Shown: piece after piece, positions 29,658-29,713 of the stretch
Layout: each line of letters begins with the position of its first letter
Numbering within the stretch: the first letter of the stretch is position 1
DNA from: CAXYVC01 sp964292295
GTDB taxonomy: Bacteria > Acidobacteriota > Holophagae > Holophagales > Holophagaceae
Length of the DNA: 29,713 nt
NCBI GenBank assembly: GCA_964292295.1
Contig: CAXYVC010000023.1
Coordinates: 1 to 29,713, forward strand
Reading direction: 5' to 3'
Made by a program: the position numbers and the translations under genes
The notes under the pieces: generated by a model
The model's database searches: none
Told to the model about the DNA's origin: nothing
What the model saw: the letters and a program-made list of their open reading frames with translations, nothing else

Positions 29658-29713
29658 GGGCGGCTCCGGGATGGCCCTCCGACGCTACCACGGCCCCGTG
29701 CCCGCCCCGTGCC

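Overview
The window is about 70% G+C with gene-dense, short-gapped operons and GTG/CTG starts. Together with a membrane-anchored NrfHA-type nitrite reductase, a LpxH-like enzyme (outer membrane lipid A chemistry) and sigma-54 regulators, this suggests a Gram-negative soil or sediment bacterium. My best guess, from memory of gene style rather than a search, is an acidobacterium of the Holophagae (Geothrix/Holophaga relatives). No rRNA, tRNA, CRISPR array, insertion sequence or phage gene was seen.

Layout. 1-2822 (minus): a NifU/Nfu-type Fe-S protein, a GAF protein with a worn-out GGDEF domain, and a VanZ-LpxH-like fusion. 2914-3690 (plus): an inositol-monophosphatase-family enzyme. 3700-11368 (minus): a four-gene peptide/amino-acid operon: two M1 aminopeptidases (one LTA4-hydrolase-like and cytoplasmic, one with a signal peptide), an OPT oligopeptide transporter and a ThrE-type amino-acid exporter. 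11500-12593: DoxX and RsmE, convergent, sharing the bases CTAG as both stop codons. 12655-14973 (plus): a degenerate sigma-54-activator-like protein followed by an intact NtrC-type response regulator. 14977-18980 (minus): bifunctional RelA/SpoT, a NUDIX hydrolase, a small membrane protein and YihY, all tightly packed. 19041-20168 (plus): MoeA. 20203-23709 (minus): a large MmeI-like (type IIL/IIG) restriction-modification protein. 23808-24760 (plus): a small membrane coiled-coil protein and a TerB-like protein. 24861-26132 (minus): PepT. 26234-28249 (plus): nrfH and nrfA. 28219-29657 (minus): two tandem PAP2 acid phosphatases.

Most notable points. (1) nrfA, which keeps all five haem motifs and the active-site residues, is broken by one in-frame TAA at 26978-26980 where the family has a conserved Tyr. 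(2) The MmeI-like gene carries two in-frame repeat insertions: a roughly 111-bp palindromic element with near-perfect terminal inverted repeats (22512-22622), and three tandem 10-bp units (21671-21700). Its presumed target-recognition segment is also clearly poorer in G+C. (3) Two genes have a TATCGT box only 6-7 bases before the start codon and no ribosome binding site, suggesting leaderless transcripts. (4) The sigma-54-like protein has lost the Walker A lysine and GAFTGA loop but keeps a Fis helix-turn-helix. All functions are inferred from motifs by eye; no search was run.
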